Shown here piece after piece: positions 1-9,142 of a stretch of DNA of 64,000 nucleotides; position 1 is the stretch's first letter, and each line of letters begins with the position of its first letter. A model generated the notes under the pieces. The model made no database searches, was not told the DNA's origin, and saw only the letters and a program-made list of their open reading frames with translations. The stretch is from an uncultured bacterium. GTDB lineage: Bacteria > Actinomycetota > Thermoleophilia > Solirubrobacterales > 70-9. The position numbers and the translations under genes were made by a program. The stretch is taken from NCBI GenBank assembly GCA_903901855.1, contig CAIUSP010000042.1:1-64000 (forward strand). Direction: 5' to 3'.

Positions 1-1
1 C

Positions 2-616
2 GCATCGATCAACAGCAAGCGTCGCACGATGCTCGGCAAGGCTCAGCTCGCGAGGTTCCTGAAAGACATCAAGTCCTCGAAGGCGACCTTCAAGGTGGTG
101 ATGAGCGAGGTCCCGATGCAGCAGTACTACGCGCTGCCCTACGACCGCTGGGAGGGCTACGCGGCTGAACGCACGAAGCTCCTCACCGCTCTCAACAAGA
201 TCAAGAACACGGTCGTTCTGACCACCGACGTGCACGCGACTCTGGTCAACAACGTGCGCTTCAACACGCTCGGACCCGCTGGGGTCAGGAACTCACGAAT
301 CTACGAAGCGGTGGTCGGACCTATCGCGACCAAGAACTACGGCCTCGAGATGGACGATGCGACCGGCCAGGACGGGATCGGCAACACGATCCAACAGCTG
401 TTCTTCAAGCAGCCTGTCGATGCAACCGGATTCCCCGGACCCGGAATGGGTATGCAGTGTGCCGCCACCGACCAGTTCGGCTTCGGTCAGGTACACGTGA
501 CCTCGACGCAACTCACGGTCGATTTCTTCGACCAGGACGGCGCTCAGACCACCGAGTACGCCGGGGACGGCAACCCCCGCCAGGCTTGCGCCTCACTCGT
601 GATCCCGAAGCGCTGA
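2..616 (+). CDS. PhoD-like alkaline phosphatase, C-terminal part (5' end outside window)
   Basis: The reading frame is open from the first bases of the window, so the start lies upstream; the ATG at 29 is internal. The visible 204 residues match the C-terminal half of PhoD-like metallophosphatases: an LGKAQLARFL segment, a WEGYAAERTKLL segment, and then VVLTTDVHA, which supplies late metal-binding Asp/His residues. PhoD enzymes are secreted, Ca/Fe-dependent phosphomonoesterases or diesterases that release phosphate from organic esters. The signal peptide would be in the missing part. The gene ends 26 bp before a convergent MMPL gene. The family call is firm; the substrate cannot be told from this part. 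Confidence 0.85.
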   Translation, partial: ASINSKRRTMLGKAQLARFLKDIKSSKATFKVVMSEVPMQQYYALPYDRWEGYAAERTKLLTALNKIKNTVVLTTDVHATLVNNVRFNTLGPAGVRNSRIYEAVVGPIATKNYGLEMDDATGQDGIGNTIQQLFFKQPVDATGFPGPGMGMQCAATDQFGFGQVHVTSTQLTVDFFDQDGAQTTEYAGDGNPRQACASLVIPKR

Positions 617-642
617 GTTGAACCCCCTGTCATAGACCTCTT

Positions 643-2910
643 CTAGGCCTTGCGACGCTTTCGGGCAGGGCGCGTATCGGCGCCCTCCAACGGTATCCGG
701 GGAAGGACCCGGTCCAACCAGCCCGGAATCCACCAGTTCCAGCGTCCGAGCAACTGCATGGTTGCCGGCACCAGCACGAGCCTCACGATCGTCGCATCGA
801 AGGCGATCGCCACCGCGCACCCGAGTCCGATCTCTTTGATCGAGGCGACACCGGTGAAGACGAACGTGAGGAAGACCAGCACCATGATCAGCGCGGCCGA
901 CGAGATGGTCGAGGCTCCTGCCTCCAGGCCTTCGGCCACCGCGCGCCGGTTGTCGCCGTGAGCCAGGTAGCGCTCCTTGATCCGCGAGAGGAGGAAGACC
1001 TCGTAATCCATCGAGAGGCCGAAAACGACCGCCAGCAGCAGCGGAAGCGTCATCACCTCCAGCGCCCCCTTCGATTCGAAGGTAGGGAGGAAATCGAGCC
1101 AGCCCCACTGGAAAACCACAACCAACACGCCGTAGGCAGCGCCGATCGAGAGGAGGTTCATCGCGATCGCCTTCAGCGGGAGGATCACCGATCGAAAGAG
1201 GATGAGCAACACCAGGTATGAGAGGCAGAGAACGAAGGCGAAGATCTTCCACATCGAGTCGGCGATCTGGTCGCGGTTGTCGACCGCCGCCCCGGGTTCT
1301 CCTCCGACCAGTGCACTCCCGCCGGATCTCGCAGCCCAGGCCGGGATCGTCCATTCACGCAGGCGATCGACCAGCTTCTCGGATGCCGGAGACTCGGCCG
1401 CCCGGGCGGCGTCGGAAACCTCGATCAAGGCGGTTCGGCCTCTCACCAGTGGTTCGGTGACCGAGGTGACCCCGGGTGTCGAGGCGATCGCCCGCGAGAG
1501 GTCGGTCGCGGCCTCCTCACCCCTGACAGGAGGCACGGGCAGAGTTGCAACCACCTCGATCCGGTCGAATCCCTCACCGGTTGCCTCCAGAGCGATCTCG
1601 GTCCCGACCCGGGCATCGAAGTCTTTGGGCATCTGCTCCAGCGCGCTGTTCCCGGTCTTGATCCAGATGGAAGGCGCGATCAACGCGGCCAGCAGCGCAA
1701 CCACCAGTGCCGCGGCGAGCAGGGGACGCTCCATCACCCGGTGGGACCAGCGGTGCCAGAAGGACTCCCTCTCAGAGCCTCTCCTCCTCACCTTCGACCC
1801 GATCCGGGAGAGAGTCCTCAGGACCCACTCCTTGATCTTGCCGTCTCCCTCCACCCTGTGGCCGAAGATCGCGATCATCGCCGGCAGGAGAGTGAGCGCC
1901 AAGAGAATCGATACAGCGACCACGATCATCGCCCCCAGGGCCATCGACTGCAGGGTTCGGTTGTCCACCAGCCACAGCCCGGCGAGCGAGACGATCACCG
2001 CCAGACCCGAGAAGGTCACCGCGAGACCGGAGGTCGAGAGGGCCTCGGCCCGTGCAGCGTCGCGTCCTCTGCCGGCGCGGATCGCCTGCCGGTATCGCGC
2101 GAGGATGAACAACGAGTAATCGACAGCGACGCCGATCCCGATCATCGTCGCCATGTTCGAGACGAAGATCGACATCTCCAGCTCGAAGGAGATCAGGAAG
2201 ACGAAGGCTCCCGTGACGACCACCGCGAATGCCGCAAGCAGCAGCGGAAGCGAAGCAGCGATCAGGGTGCCGAATACCGTGATCAGGACGATCGCGATCA
2301 AGGGGAAGCCGATCGCCTCGGCCTTCTGGAGGTCCCTCTGCGAGAGCTCTGACATCGCAGCCCACATCGCCGGCTGTCCGACCAGATACGGAGTGACGCC
2401 GCGGCCCTCGTTCTCCTTCCCGAGCTTGACCGAGTCGCGAAGGTCGTCGGCCACATCGATCGCGTCGGGGGCTCCGGCTGCGAGATCTATCGGGACGATC
2501 GCTACGTCTCCGCGTACGAGAGCGGCAGCTCCCGCTGCTCGGGCGGCAGGCGAGAACCCCGCTCCCTCCACCTCGGAGAGCTTCCGCTGGTAGGCGTCCA
2601 GCGTCTCCGGAGCATCCGTCGGCGACAGGGCCGATTCCGGCACCAGCACGAACGCGATGCCCGAACCAGCGCGATCAGGGAAGCTCGCCTGAGCGGCTCG
2701 CTCAGCCCGCGACGCCTCGCTGCGCGGTGATCCGAACCCACCGCCGGTGAGGTTGTCGGACTGGCGGAGGAAGAGAGGTAACGCCGCGACGATGATCGCT
2801 ATCCAGATCCCGAGTACCCACCAACGGTGCCTCGAGATGCGTCCGGCGAGTCGAGCCAGCGGAGGCTCTGGTCTCGTTCGCTTCGCGCCTGTCGACTTGC
2901 CGCCCGCCAT
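643..2910 (-). CDS. MMPL/RND family transporter
   Basis: A 755-residue polytopic membrane protein with the two-fold repeat of the MMPL (RND superfamily) exporters. Each half has one N-terminal helix, a large extracytoplasmic loop and a bundle of helices. The proton-relay motif GxxxDY occurs twice, as GIGVAVDYSLFILARYR in the first half and GLSMDYEVFLLSRIKE in the second. It likely exports lipids or hydrophobic compounds using proton motive force; the substrate is unknown. The ATG at 2910 directly precedes a basic cytoplasmic tail (KRTRPEPPLARLAGRISRHR) and the first helix. The C-terminus is Arg/Lys rich. Full length for the family. Confidence 0.93.
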   Translation of the reverse strand: MAGGKSTGAKRTRPEPPLARLAGRISRHRWWVLGIWIAIIVAALPLFLRQSDNLTGGGFGSPRSEASRAERAAQASFPDRAGSGIAFVLVPESALSPTDAPETLDAYQRKLSEVEGAGFSPAARAAGAAALVRGDVAIVPIDLAAGAPDAIDVADDLRDSVKLGKENEGRGVTPYLVGQPAMWAAMSELSQRDLQKAEAIGFPLIAIVLITVFGTLIAASLPLLLAAFAVVVTGAFVFLISFELEMSIFVSNMATMIGIGVAVDYSLFILARYRQAIRAGRGRDAARAEALSTSGLAVTFSGLAVIVSLAGLWLVDNRTLQSMALGAMIVVAVSILLALTLLPAMIAIFGHRVEGDGKIKEWVLRTLSRIGSKVRRRGSERESFWHRWSHRVMERPLLAAALVVALLAALIAPSIWIKTGNSALEQMPKDFDARVGTEIALEATGEGFDRIEVVATLPVPPVRGEEAATDLSRAIASTPGVTSVTEPLVRGRTALIEVSDAARAAESPASEKLVDRLREWTIPAWAARSGGSALVGGEPGAAVDNRDQIADSMWKIFAFVLCLSYLVLLILFRSVILPLKAIAMNLLSIGAAYGVLVVVFQWGWLDFLPTFESKGALEVMTLPLLLAVVFGLSMDYEVFLLSRIKERYLAHGDNRRAVAEGLEAGASTISSAALIMVLVFLTFVFTGVASIKEIGLGCAVAIAFDATIVRLVLVPATMQLLGRWNWWIPGWLDRVLPRIPLEGADTRPARKRRKA

Positions 2911-2981
2911 CTCGCAAGACGAGTCTAGGGACGGGTCGAACTCGCCCCGGGGAGAATCCTGCCCCTTCTACCGGGAGAGAA

Positions 2982-3683
2982 TCAACTCAGAGCGACCGGT
3001 GGATTGTGGCCCGGGATCACGACCGCGGGTTCGAGATCACGGATCCGCTGCCACTGGGTCAGCAGTTCCTCGCGCTCAGGACCGAAATCCTCCGGCAGGT
3101 CCATCTGCTCGAAGTACTCGGGCAGCGGACCGACGCAGTCGGAGGCGATCACGGTCAGTCCCTCCTCGGTATCGACGAGGATCGAGATCAGGCCATCGCA
3201 GTGCCCGGGTGTACGCATCCAGCGGATCCCTGGCTCGATCTCTCCTTCTTCACCCTCGACGATGTCGAGCTTGGCCATCTCCAACTGACCTGCGACGAGT
3301 TGGGCGTATGGAGCCTCGGTCTCGATCTTGTGGACGAGAGTCCGACGCATCGGCCAGGCCGCCAACGCCTCGGCATGGTCGTAGTGGAGATGGGTGAGGA
3401 TTACATCCTGGATCGAGTTCGGATCGACCCCGAGGCCAGCCAACGCACCGAGGATCGGTGCACCTTGCATGTTCATCCCCGGATCCACCAGATAGTCGCG
3501 CTCCCCGCGGATCAGGAGCGTGTTCGGGAAGGCGACCATTCCCGCGCTCTTGCCCTCGGACTGGAGCTCCTTGTAAGCGGCGAACCCCTCGGCGGAACTG
3601 CCGACCGGCCTTTGGGTCGCCTCGCCGTCCGCGACCGAGAAGATGAAGCGCTGGGCGGGGATCAGTACGTGGACGCTGGCCAA
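2982..3683 (-). CDS. MBL-fold hydrolase, N-acyl homoserine lactonase-like
   Basis: A 233-residue metallo-beta-lactamase-fold protein. The metal-binding HxHxDH motif is present as LTHLHYDHAEAL, with later ligands in TPGHCDG, ASDCVG and the C-terminal IPGHNP. The size and order resemble the AttM/AiiA-type lactonase group, which opens the lactone ring of acyl-homoserine lactones, but many members act on other esters, so the substrate is inferred weakly. The longest frame begins at a TTG (3683) and I see no good ribosome binding site, so the start is uncertain. It lies in the same direction as, and 25 bp from, a small membrane protein gene. Confidence 0.82.
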   Translation of the reverse strand: MASVHVLIPAQRFIFSVADGEATQRPVGSSAEGFAAYKELQSEGKSAGMVAFPNTLLIRGERDYLVDPGMNMQGAPILGALAGLGVDPNSIQDVILTHLHYDHAEALAAWPMRRTLVHKIETEAPYAQLVAGQLEMAKLDIVEGEEGEIEPGIRWMRTPGHCDGLISILVDTEEGLTVIASDCVGPLPEYFEQMDLPEDFGPEREELLTQWQRIRDLEPAVVIPGHNPPVALS

Positions 3684-3708
3684 GGCTCAGGTCTGCCGCG
3701 GTTGCCGG

Positions 3709-4152
3709 TCAGGCACTCGGAACGGATGCGTTCTCAGGGGCCGGAGTCGAGGTGTACTCGAACTCTTCTTCGGCTCCGAAGATCAAATCGAGCACGGCTC
3801 GCCTTGCGGTCTCACTGAGAACCAGTACGAGTACTGCTCCGACGATGGCGATCAGGATCGCCTTGCCGACTCCGAAACTCCTCTTCTGCTTCCTGCCCCT
3901 CAACTGGTCGGAAGCGTCGCGGAGGGTTTCCGCGGCATTACGGAGTTCATCCTGGATCTTGCGGTCGTCGAAGATCGCGCGGGCAGGTGACGGCTCTTCG
4001 TAGATCCGCTGGCCGGCTCCGCGAACCGCATCGAAGGCGTCACGGATGTTCCGACGGAGCTCCTCGTCCTCGATCAACCGGCGCAGATAGGGATTGGATG
4101 CGACTGCACGGGCCGCGTCGGTCGCCTTCTGGGTGGTCGTCTTCTGGGCCAT
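3709..4152 (-). CDS. Hypothetical single-pass membrane protein
   Basis: A 147-residue protein, starting at the ATG at 4152 (MAQKTTTQK); the frame extends six codons further upstream but that adds nothing plausible. An N-terminal charged helical region, with RRLIEDEELRRNIRDAFDAV resembling a coiled coil, is followed by a basic stretch and one membrane helix (AILIAIVGAVLVLVLS). A short acidic tail follows. I do not recognise a named family. It sits 48 bp downstream of lon on the same strand and may be cotranscribed with the hsp20-lon unit, which would suggest an envelope or stress role; that is inference only. Confidence 0.7.
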   Translation of the reverse strand: MAQKTTTQKATDAARAVASNPYLRRLIEDEELRRNIRDAFDAVRGAGQRIYEEPSPARAIFDDRKIQDELRNAAETLRDASDQLRGRKQKRSFGVGKAILIAIVGAVLVLVLSETARRAVLDLIFGAEEEFEYTSTPAPENASVPSA

Positions 4153-4200
4153 GCGGGTTTTATACCCCACCCTGAGGGTCGATGGGCTCAGGACCTGTTC

Positions 4201-6672
4201 TCAGCTTCGCTTCGCCTTGGCGGCGCGTGACTTGCCAGACCGAGTGGAGCCGTTCCTCGAAGGTTTCAACGGCTGCAAAGCCGCGTCCAGTGCATCGCCC
4301 ACTTCGTCCACGTATACGAACTTGAGGCCCTTTCGCTCGCGCGTGGGAATCTCCTCGACATCCCCCTTGTTGCGGTCGGGGATGATCACGGTCTTGATCC
4401 CCGCACGCTGAGCCGCCAGGGACTTCTCCTTCAGGCCGCCGATCGGGAGCACCTGCCCGGTCAAGGTCACCTCGCCGGTCATCGCAACCTCGTTGGAAAC
4501 CGGTCGCCCGCTGATCAGCGATGCCAGCGCCGTTGTCATGGCGATACCCGCCGAGGGACCGTCCTTCGGAACTGCACCTGCGGGCACGTGGATGTGGATG
4601 TCGTGCTCGGCGAACCACTTCTCGCCGAGGTCGGGGGCGACTCGATCCGTGTGACCCCGGATGAAGGTCAGCGCGGCCTGCGCAGACTCCCGCATCACAT
4701 CTCCGATCTGTCCGGTGATGGTCAAAGAGCCTGTGCCCGGAACGGCCGAAGCCTCGACGAACAGCACCTCGCCACCCGCGGGCGTCCAGGCGAGTCCGGT
4801 TGCGACGCCGGGATCCTTGGTCCTCCGCCGCTGCTCGGCGAAGTACTTTCGCCTGCCGAGCAGCTCACGGGCCTTCTTGGCGGAGATCGTGGTCTTGCCA
4901 CGTGACTTGCCCTCCGCAATCCGTGCGGCGATCTTCCTGCAGATCGCGCCGATCTCACGCTCGAGATTCCTCACGCCCGCCTCTCGCGTGTATTCGTTGA
5001 TCACGGCGAGCAGACCCGCGTCCGCGAATTCGAGCTTCGACTTGGTCAGCCCGTTGGCCTTGAGCTGCCGTGGCACCAGATAACGCTTGGCGATCCGTAG
5101 CTTCTCCTCGACCGTGTAGCCGGCCAGTTCGATCACTTCCATCCGGTCGAGCAGAGCGTGCGGAATGGGGTCGAGCACGTTGGCGGTAGCGATGAACATG
5201 ACGTCGGAGAGGTCGAACGGCAGGTCGAGATAGTGATCGCGGAAGGTCGAGTTCTGTGCCGGATCGAGGACCTCGAGCATCGCGCTGGCCGGATCGCCGC
5301 GAAAGTCCGCTCCCATCTTGTCGATCTCGTCGATCATGAATACGGGGTTCTTGGTGCCGGCGTCCCGCAAGGCGCGGATGATCGTCCCGGGCATCGCTCC
5401 TATGTAGGTACGACGGTGACCACGTATCTCTGCCTCGTCGCGGACGCCGCCGACGGAGATGCGTTCGAACTCGCGGCCGAGAGCTTTCGCGATCGACTGT
5501 CCGAGGCTGGTCTTGCCAACCCCCGGAGGTCCGACGAAGCAGAGGATCGGTCCCGGGGAATCAGGGTTCAACTTCCGCACCGCGAGGTACTCGAGGATCC
5601 TCTCCTTGATCTCTTCGAGGTCGTAGTGATCGCGGTTCAAGACCTTTCGCGTGTTCCCGAGGTCGAGGTCGTCGGTCGTCTCCTCGTTCCACGGCAGCTC
5701 GATCAACCACTCGAGATAGCTCCGGATCACTCCGTACTCGGCTGCGGCAGGTGGCAGCTTCTCGAGCCGGGCGAGCTCACGATCCGCCTGCTTCCTGGCC
5801 TCTTCCGGCAGCTCCGCCTCTTCGATCTTCTCTCGTAGTTCCCTGGCCTCCACCTGCTGCTCATCGCCCTCTCCCAGCTCGTCCTGGATCGCCTTCAGCT
5901 GCTGGCGCAGGAAGAACTCACGCTGTCCCTTGCCGATCTCCGACTCCACGTCGGACTGGATCTTCGAACCGATCTTGACCACCTCGAGCTCTCTGGCGAG
6001 CAGCTTGGAAAGAGCGTGCAGGCGCTTGGAGACGTTGCGCTCTTCGAGCAGTTGCTGTTTCTCCTCGATGGGGATCCTCAGCGCCCCGGCGATCAGGTGC
6101 GCCAGAGCGGAGGGTTCGTCCATGTTGGTCACCGCAAGCTGCAGCTCCTCGGGCAGGTAGGGAATCTGTTCGATGATCTCGCTGAAGGTGTTCTGGACGT
6201 TGCGGGTGAGCGCCTGGAGCTCCTGCGTCTCCTCCATCTGATCCGGCAGAGCTTTGACCTTGGCCACCAGATAGGGCTTCTCGGAGATATACGGACCGAC
6301 CTCGACCCTCTCACCACCCTGCACCAGGATCCGCAGCGTCCCGTCGGGAACCTTGAGCATTCGGGCGATCGTGCCTGCGACGCCGACCGGGAAGAGATCG
6401 GCCGGTCCCGGTGTGTCGTTCTCGGGATCCTTCGAGGCGACCATCGCCAGCATGCGGTTGCCCGATAGGACATCGTCGATCAACTTGATCGACCTCTCCT
6501 GGCCCACGGCGAGTGGCGTCAGTTGGTCCGGGTAGGTGACCGTCTCTCGCAATGGCAGGACGGGCAAGGCGTCGGGTAGAGGCACCTGGGTCCGGACTAG
6601 CTCGTCCACGTCCGGGAGCTCGACCACCTCCAGTTGCGGGATCTCCTGAACCTCGTCGTCGGCGCGAATCAC
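4201..6672 (-). CDS. lon: ATP-dependent protease La (Lon)
   Basis: An 823-residue cytoplasmic AAA+ serine protease of the LonA type. The order is a N-terminal LON substrate-binding domain (about 30-230), a coiled-coil linker, the AAA+ module with Walker A GPPGVGKTS (381-389) and Walker B VFMIDEID (444-451), and the protease domain with catalytic Ser707 in PKDGPSAG and Lys750 in GGLKEKSLAAQR. The Ser-Lys spacing of 43 is as in known LonA enzymes. It degrades misfolded and regulatory proteins. The tail is unusually basic (RSGKSRAAKAKRS). The GTG start at 6672 overlaps the stop of the upstream hsp20 gene by 4 bp, implying translational coupling of holdase and protease. Confidence 0.97.
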   Translation of the reverse strand: MIRADDEVQEIPQLEVVELPDVDELVRTQVPLPDALPVLPLRETVTYPDQLTPLAVGQERSIKLIDDVLSGNRMLAMVASKDPENDTPGPADLFPVGVAGTIARMLKVPDGTLRILVQGGERVEVGPYISEKPYLVAKVKALPDQMEETQELQALTRNVQNTFSEIIEQIPYLPEELQLAVTNMDEPSALAHLIAGALRIPIEEKQQLLEERNVSKRLHALSKLLARELEVVKIGSKIQSDVESEIGKGQREFFLRQQLKAIQDELGEGDEQQVEARELREKIEEAELPEEARKQADRELARLEKLPPAAAEYGVIRSYLEWLIELPWNEETTDDLDLGNTRKVLNRDHYDLEEIKERILEYLAVRKLNPDSPGPILCFVGPPGVGKTSLGQSIAKALGREFERISVGGVRDEAEIRGHRRTYIGAMPGTIIRALRDAGTKNPVFMIDEIDKMGADFRGDPASAMLEVLDPAQNSTFRDHYLDLPFDLSDVMFIATANVLDPIPHALLDRMEVIELAGYTVEEKLRIAKRYLVPRQLKANGLTKSKLEFADAGLLAVINEYTREAGVRNLEREIGAICRKIAARIAEGKSRGKTTISAKKARELLGRRKYFAEQRRRTKDPGVATGLAWTPAGGEVLFVEASAVPGTGSLTITGQIGDVMRESAQAALTFIRGHTDRVAPDLGEKWFAEHDIHIHVPAGAVPKDGPSAGIAMTTALASLISGRPVSNEVAMTGEVTLTGQVLPIGGLKEKSLAAQRAGIKTVIIPDRNKGDVEEIPTRERKGLKFVYVDEVGDALDAALQPLKPSRNGSTRSGKSRAAKAKRS

Positions 6673-7130
6673 TGTTCGCCTTGATCTGCCCGCTGAACCG
6701 GTACCCGCTTCACAGCTCTGGACTTCACCGGCAGCTCGACGTTGAGTACACCGTCCTCGTAGGTGGCCTCGGCTCGCTCAGGATCGACCTCGATCGCGAG
6801 CTCGATCACCCGACGGAACGGACCGGACGGCAACTCCACCTGCTGATAGCTGCGACCGGAGGTCTCCCGCTGGGGCTTCTCGCCGCTGATCACCAGGGTC
6901 CTGCCACGCACCTCGAGGTTCACGGCAGAGACCTCGACCCCCGGGATCTCAGCACGGACCACCGCGACCTCCGGCTTGTTGCCTCCCAGGTAGTAGACGT
7001 CGACCCTCGGAGCGAATCCGACCGGGCGGCGCTGTGTGCGCAATCCGGGGCGCTCCCAGAAATCGACCAGCAGCTCGTCCATCTCGAGCCTGACGCGGGT
7101 GAAATCGGCGAATGGGTCTTTCTTCGGCAT
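6669..7130 (-). CDS. Hsp20/alpha-crystallin small heat shock protein
   Basis: A 153-residue small heat shock protein. The alpha-crystallin domain runs from about residue 45 to 140, with the conserved end of the domain visible as EATYEDGVLNVELPV, near the family signature GVLxxxxP. A short N-terminal arm precedes it, and a C-terminal IxI-like segment is represented by KRVPV. Such proteins form oligomers that hold unfolding proteins for later refolding or degradation. The stop codon overlaps the GTG start of lon (GTGA), so the pair is one operon linking a holdase to a protease. I found no clear HAIR or CIRCE operator upstream. Confidence 0.95.
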   Translation of the reverse strand: MPKKDPFADFTRVRLEMDELLVDFWERPGLRTQRRPVGFAPRVDVYYLGGNKPEVAVVRAEIPGVEVSAVNLEVRGRTLVISGEKPQRETSGRSYQQVELPSGPFRRVIELAIEVDPERAEATYEDGVLNVELPVKSRAVKRVPVQRADQGEQ

Positions 7131-7156
7131 CTGTAAAGAGGATAGAGAGGCGTCGA

Positions 7157-7948
7157 TCAGAGCTCGACGGTCTCACCTTCGGCGGCGAGGATCACCTCGG
7201 CTCCGTATCCGGCCTCGGCCTCTGACCGGACCTGATCCGGGTCCAGTTCGTCGGAGAAGTGGGTGATCATCACAGCGCCGACCTCGGCCTTTCCCGCGAG
7301 TTCACCCGCTTCGCGAGCGGTCATGTGTCCCCGCTCGTCCTCGGGTTCGTCTCCCTGCTGGGCCAAAGTCGCCTCGACGGTCAGCAGATCGGCCCCCTTG
7401 GCGAACTCGATCAACTCGTTGTTCGGTCGGCAGTCCGCCCCATGGACGATTCTCGAGCCGTTGGCCGTGACGAGCGAGATCGCGTAGGTCTCGATGTAGT
7501 GGGGTACCGGTTGGAAGGTCACGGAGATGCCACCGACTGAAATCTCACCATCCGGCTCGTACTCGTTCACCTCGAAGGCGGTTGCGAGCAACTCCTCGCT
7601 GCCCCATGCCCCCGTCACGCGACCGAAAGCGTCCGTCGAGCCGGGAGGACCCCACAACGCTGGTCCAGCGGAACCCGCGATCGGCATCTCCCCGGAATGA
7701 ACTCGACTCGGTGAGTAGTTGAGTGCATAGGAGAACGGGATCAGGTCCAACCAGTGATCGGCGTGGAGATGGCTGACCACAACTGCATCGATCGCCGAGT
7801 AGTCCGGCATCCGTTCACGAAGCTTGCCGAAGACACCGTTGCCGCACTCGAGCAACAGCTGCGTCTCCTGCTCCTCGACCAGGTAGCCGGAGCAGGCTCC
7901 CCCGGTGTCTTCCCAGGCCGGGGACTTCCCGAGGACCGTGAACCTCAC
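7157..7948 (-). CDS. MBL-fold metallohydrolase (RNase Z-like group)
   Basis: A metallo-beta-lactamase-fold enzyme of about 263 residues. I place the start at the GTG at 7948 because the sequence from there (VRFTVLGKSPAWEDTGGACS) is the usual first beta strand and loop of this group. The longer open frame adds 20 unconvincing residues. The metal site is HLHADHWLDL, with later ligands in VHGADCRPN and a final MITHFSDE. The overall pattern is that of the Rv2407/ElaC-like beta-lactamase-fold proteins, some of which are nucleases or phosphodiesterases. The substrate is unassigned. It lies just upstream of hsp20 on the same strand. Confidence 0.88.
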   Translation of the reverse strand: MRFTVLGKSPAWEDTGGACSGYLVEEQETQLLLECGNGVFGKLRERMPDYSAIDAVVVSHLHADHWLDLIPFSYALNYSPSRVHSGEMPIAGSAGPALWGPPGSTDAFGRVTGAWGSEELLATAFEVNEYEPDGEISVGGISVTFQPVPHYIETYAISLVTANGSRIVHGADCRPNNELIEFAKGADLLTVEATLAQQGDEPEDERGHMTAREAGELAGKAEVGAVMITHFSDELDPDQVRSEAEAGYGAEVILAAEGETVEL

Positions 7949-8041
7949 TTGACCGATTCGCTCCGCATAGAAAGAACATGAAACCGCACCGGAGTGCCGA
8001 ACGCGCAACCGGGGTGGCGTTTCCCGCCCCCGGCGCCTGGG

Positions 8042-8314
8042 TCAGGTCAGCGGACCTGTCGAAGCGGAGTCGCCCGGGTCACGCATCAGCAGCGTCGGCT
8101 GCCGTGGCGGCACGAGTCCCTCCGGGGAATCGAGCCTGAAGGTGGGACAGGGCTCATCGAGGCCGAGTGCGCAGAGACCGCGAGCATCGAAGAAGCAGTC
8201 TGCACAGGTGTAGGCCTTCTTCCTCTTCCGGGGCTGGCTCCTGACTGGCGCCTGCTTCTGACTGCTGTCTGCCGCGGGTTTGGGGCCAGCGACAGCCGCT
8301 CGACCTCGGGTCAA
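8042..8314 (-). CDS. Small cysteine-motif protein, conserved-looking hypothetical
   Basis: A 90-residue basic protein with a compact cysteine cluster, YTCADCFFDARGLCALGL followed by EPCPTFR (CxxC-x7-C-x7-C), then a proline-rich tail (EGLVPPRQPTLL). The N-terminal 40 residues are low complexity and basic (RSQPRKRKKAY). The four cysteines could bind zinc or an Fe-S cluster. The start is a TTG at 8314, chosen because a strong purine-rich ribosome binding site (GAGAGGAG) lies 8 bp upstream; no ATG is available. It is divergent from the fatty acid hydroxylase gene. I do not recognise a named family. Confidence 0.65.
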   Translation of the reverse strand: MTRGRAAVAGPKPAADSSQKQAPVRSQPRKRKKAYTCADCFFDARGLCALGLDEPCPTFRLDSPEGLVPPRQPTLLMRDPGDSASTGPLT

Positions 8315-8475
8315 GTGGAATTCTCCTCTCGCTACTTCGACTGTGGGGGTGAGACGATCGCGCCGGGTCTCTCCGACGCCGCGGGATCATGTCACCTGAG
8401 CCAACGGGGCGCCAGAGCCGTTTCCGCAAATGACGGCCTATTTTTTCGCCGCAGTGGGGCTAAGATTGATTCTCG

Positions 8476-9141
8476 ATGGCAACCGACCGGACCTCACAGC
8501 TTTCTGCATCGCCACCTCTGTTCAAGAGCAGGTTCCTCGACTTCTTCTCGCGCGTCCATCCGATCGTGCCTCTGGTCTTCTTCGGACCGATCGTGGTCGG
8601 CGGAGTGTGGCTTGCAATCGACCACGGACTCAGCGCCTTGGGGGCCGCAGGAATGTTCGCTGTGGGAATCGCGGTTTGGACGCTCTCCGAGTACTGGCTC
8701 CACCGGCTCCTCTTCCACTGGCAACCGAAGATCCCGGGTGGCGATCGCATCCACTTCATCATGCACGGGGTCCATCACGACCATCCGAACGATCCGATGC
8801 GTCTGGTCATGCCGCCTGCGGTCAGCATCCCGATGTCCGCGGTGTTCGCTGGTGCCTTCTACCTGATCTTCGGCGACCCGCTCGCTTTCCCGGTCTTCTC
8901 GGGCTTCATCGCCGGGTATCTGGTCTACGACTACACCCACTACCACGTGCACCATCACCGGCCGCGAACCGCCTTCGGCAGGCGACTGCGAGAGCACCAC
9001 ATGCGCCACCACTTCCAGGATCACCGATTCGGATACGGGGTCTCCTCTCCGCTCTGGGACGCGATCTTCAGGACCATGCCGCGAAGCCGCAAGGCCGAGC
9101 GGTCCGACTCGGAGCCCGGCTCGACTACAAACGAGCGCTGA
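8476..9141 (+). CDS. Fatty acid hydroxylase/sterol desaturase family protein
   Basis: A 221-residue integral membrane di-iron oxygenase. It has about four membrane helices and the characteristic histidine boxes: HRLLFH, HGVHHDH, HYHVHHH and HMRHHF. The arrangement is close to fatty acid 2-hydroxylases (FAH/Scs7 type), which add a hydroxyl to membrane lipid acyl chains; related members act on carotenoids or sterols. All iron-ligand histidine clusters appear intact. The start is the ATG at 8476. The stop is followed one base later by the end of the convergent 2-hydroxyacid dehydrogenase gene. Confidence 0.92.
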   Translation: MATDRTSQLSASPPLFKSRFLDFFSRVHPIVPLVFFGPIVVGGVWLAIDHGLSALGAAGMFAVGIAVWTLSEYWLHRLLFHWQPKIPGGDRIHFIMHGVHHDHPNDPMRLVMPPAVSIPMSAVFAGAFYLIFGDPLAFPVFSGFIAGYLVYDYTHYHVHHHRPRTAFGRRLREHHMRHHFQDHRFGYGVSSPLWDAIFRTMPRSRKAERSDSEPGSTTNER

Positions 9142-9142
9142 C

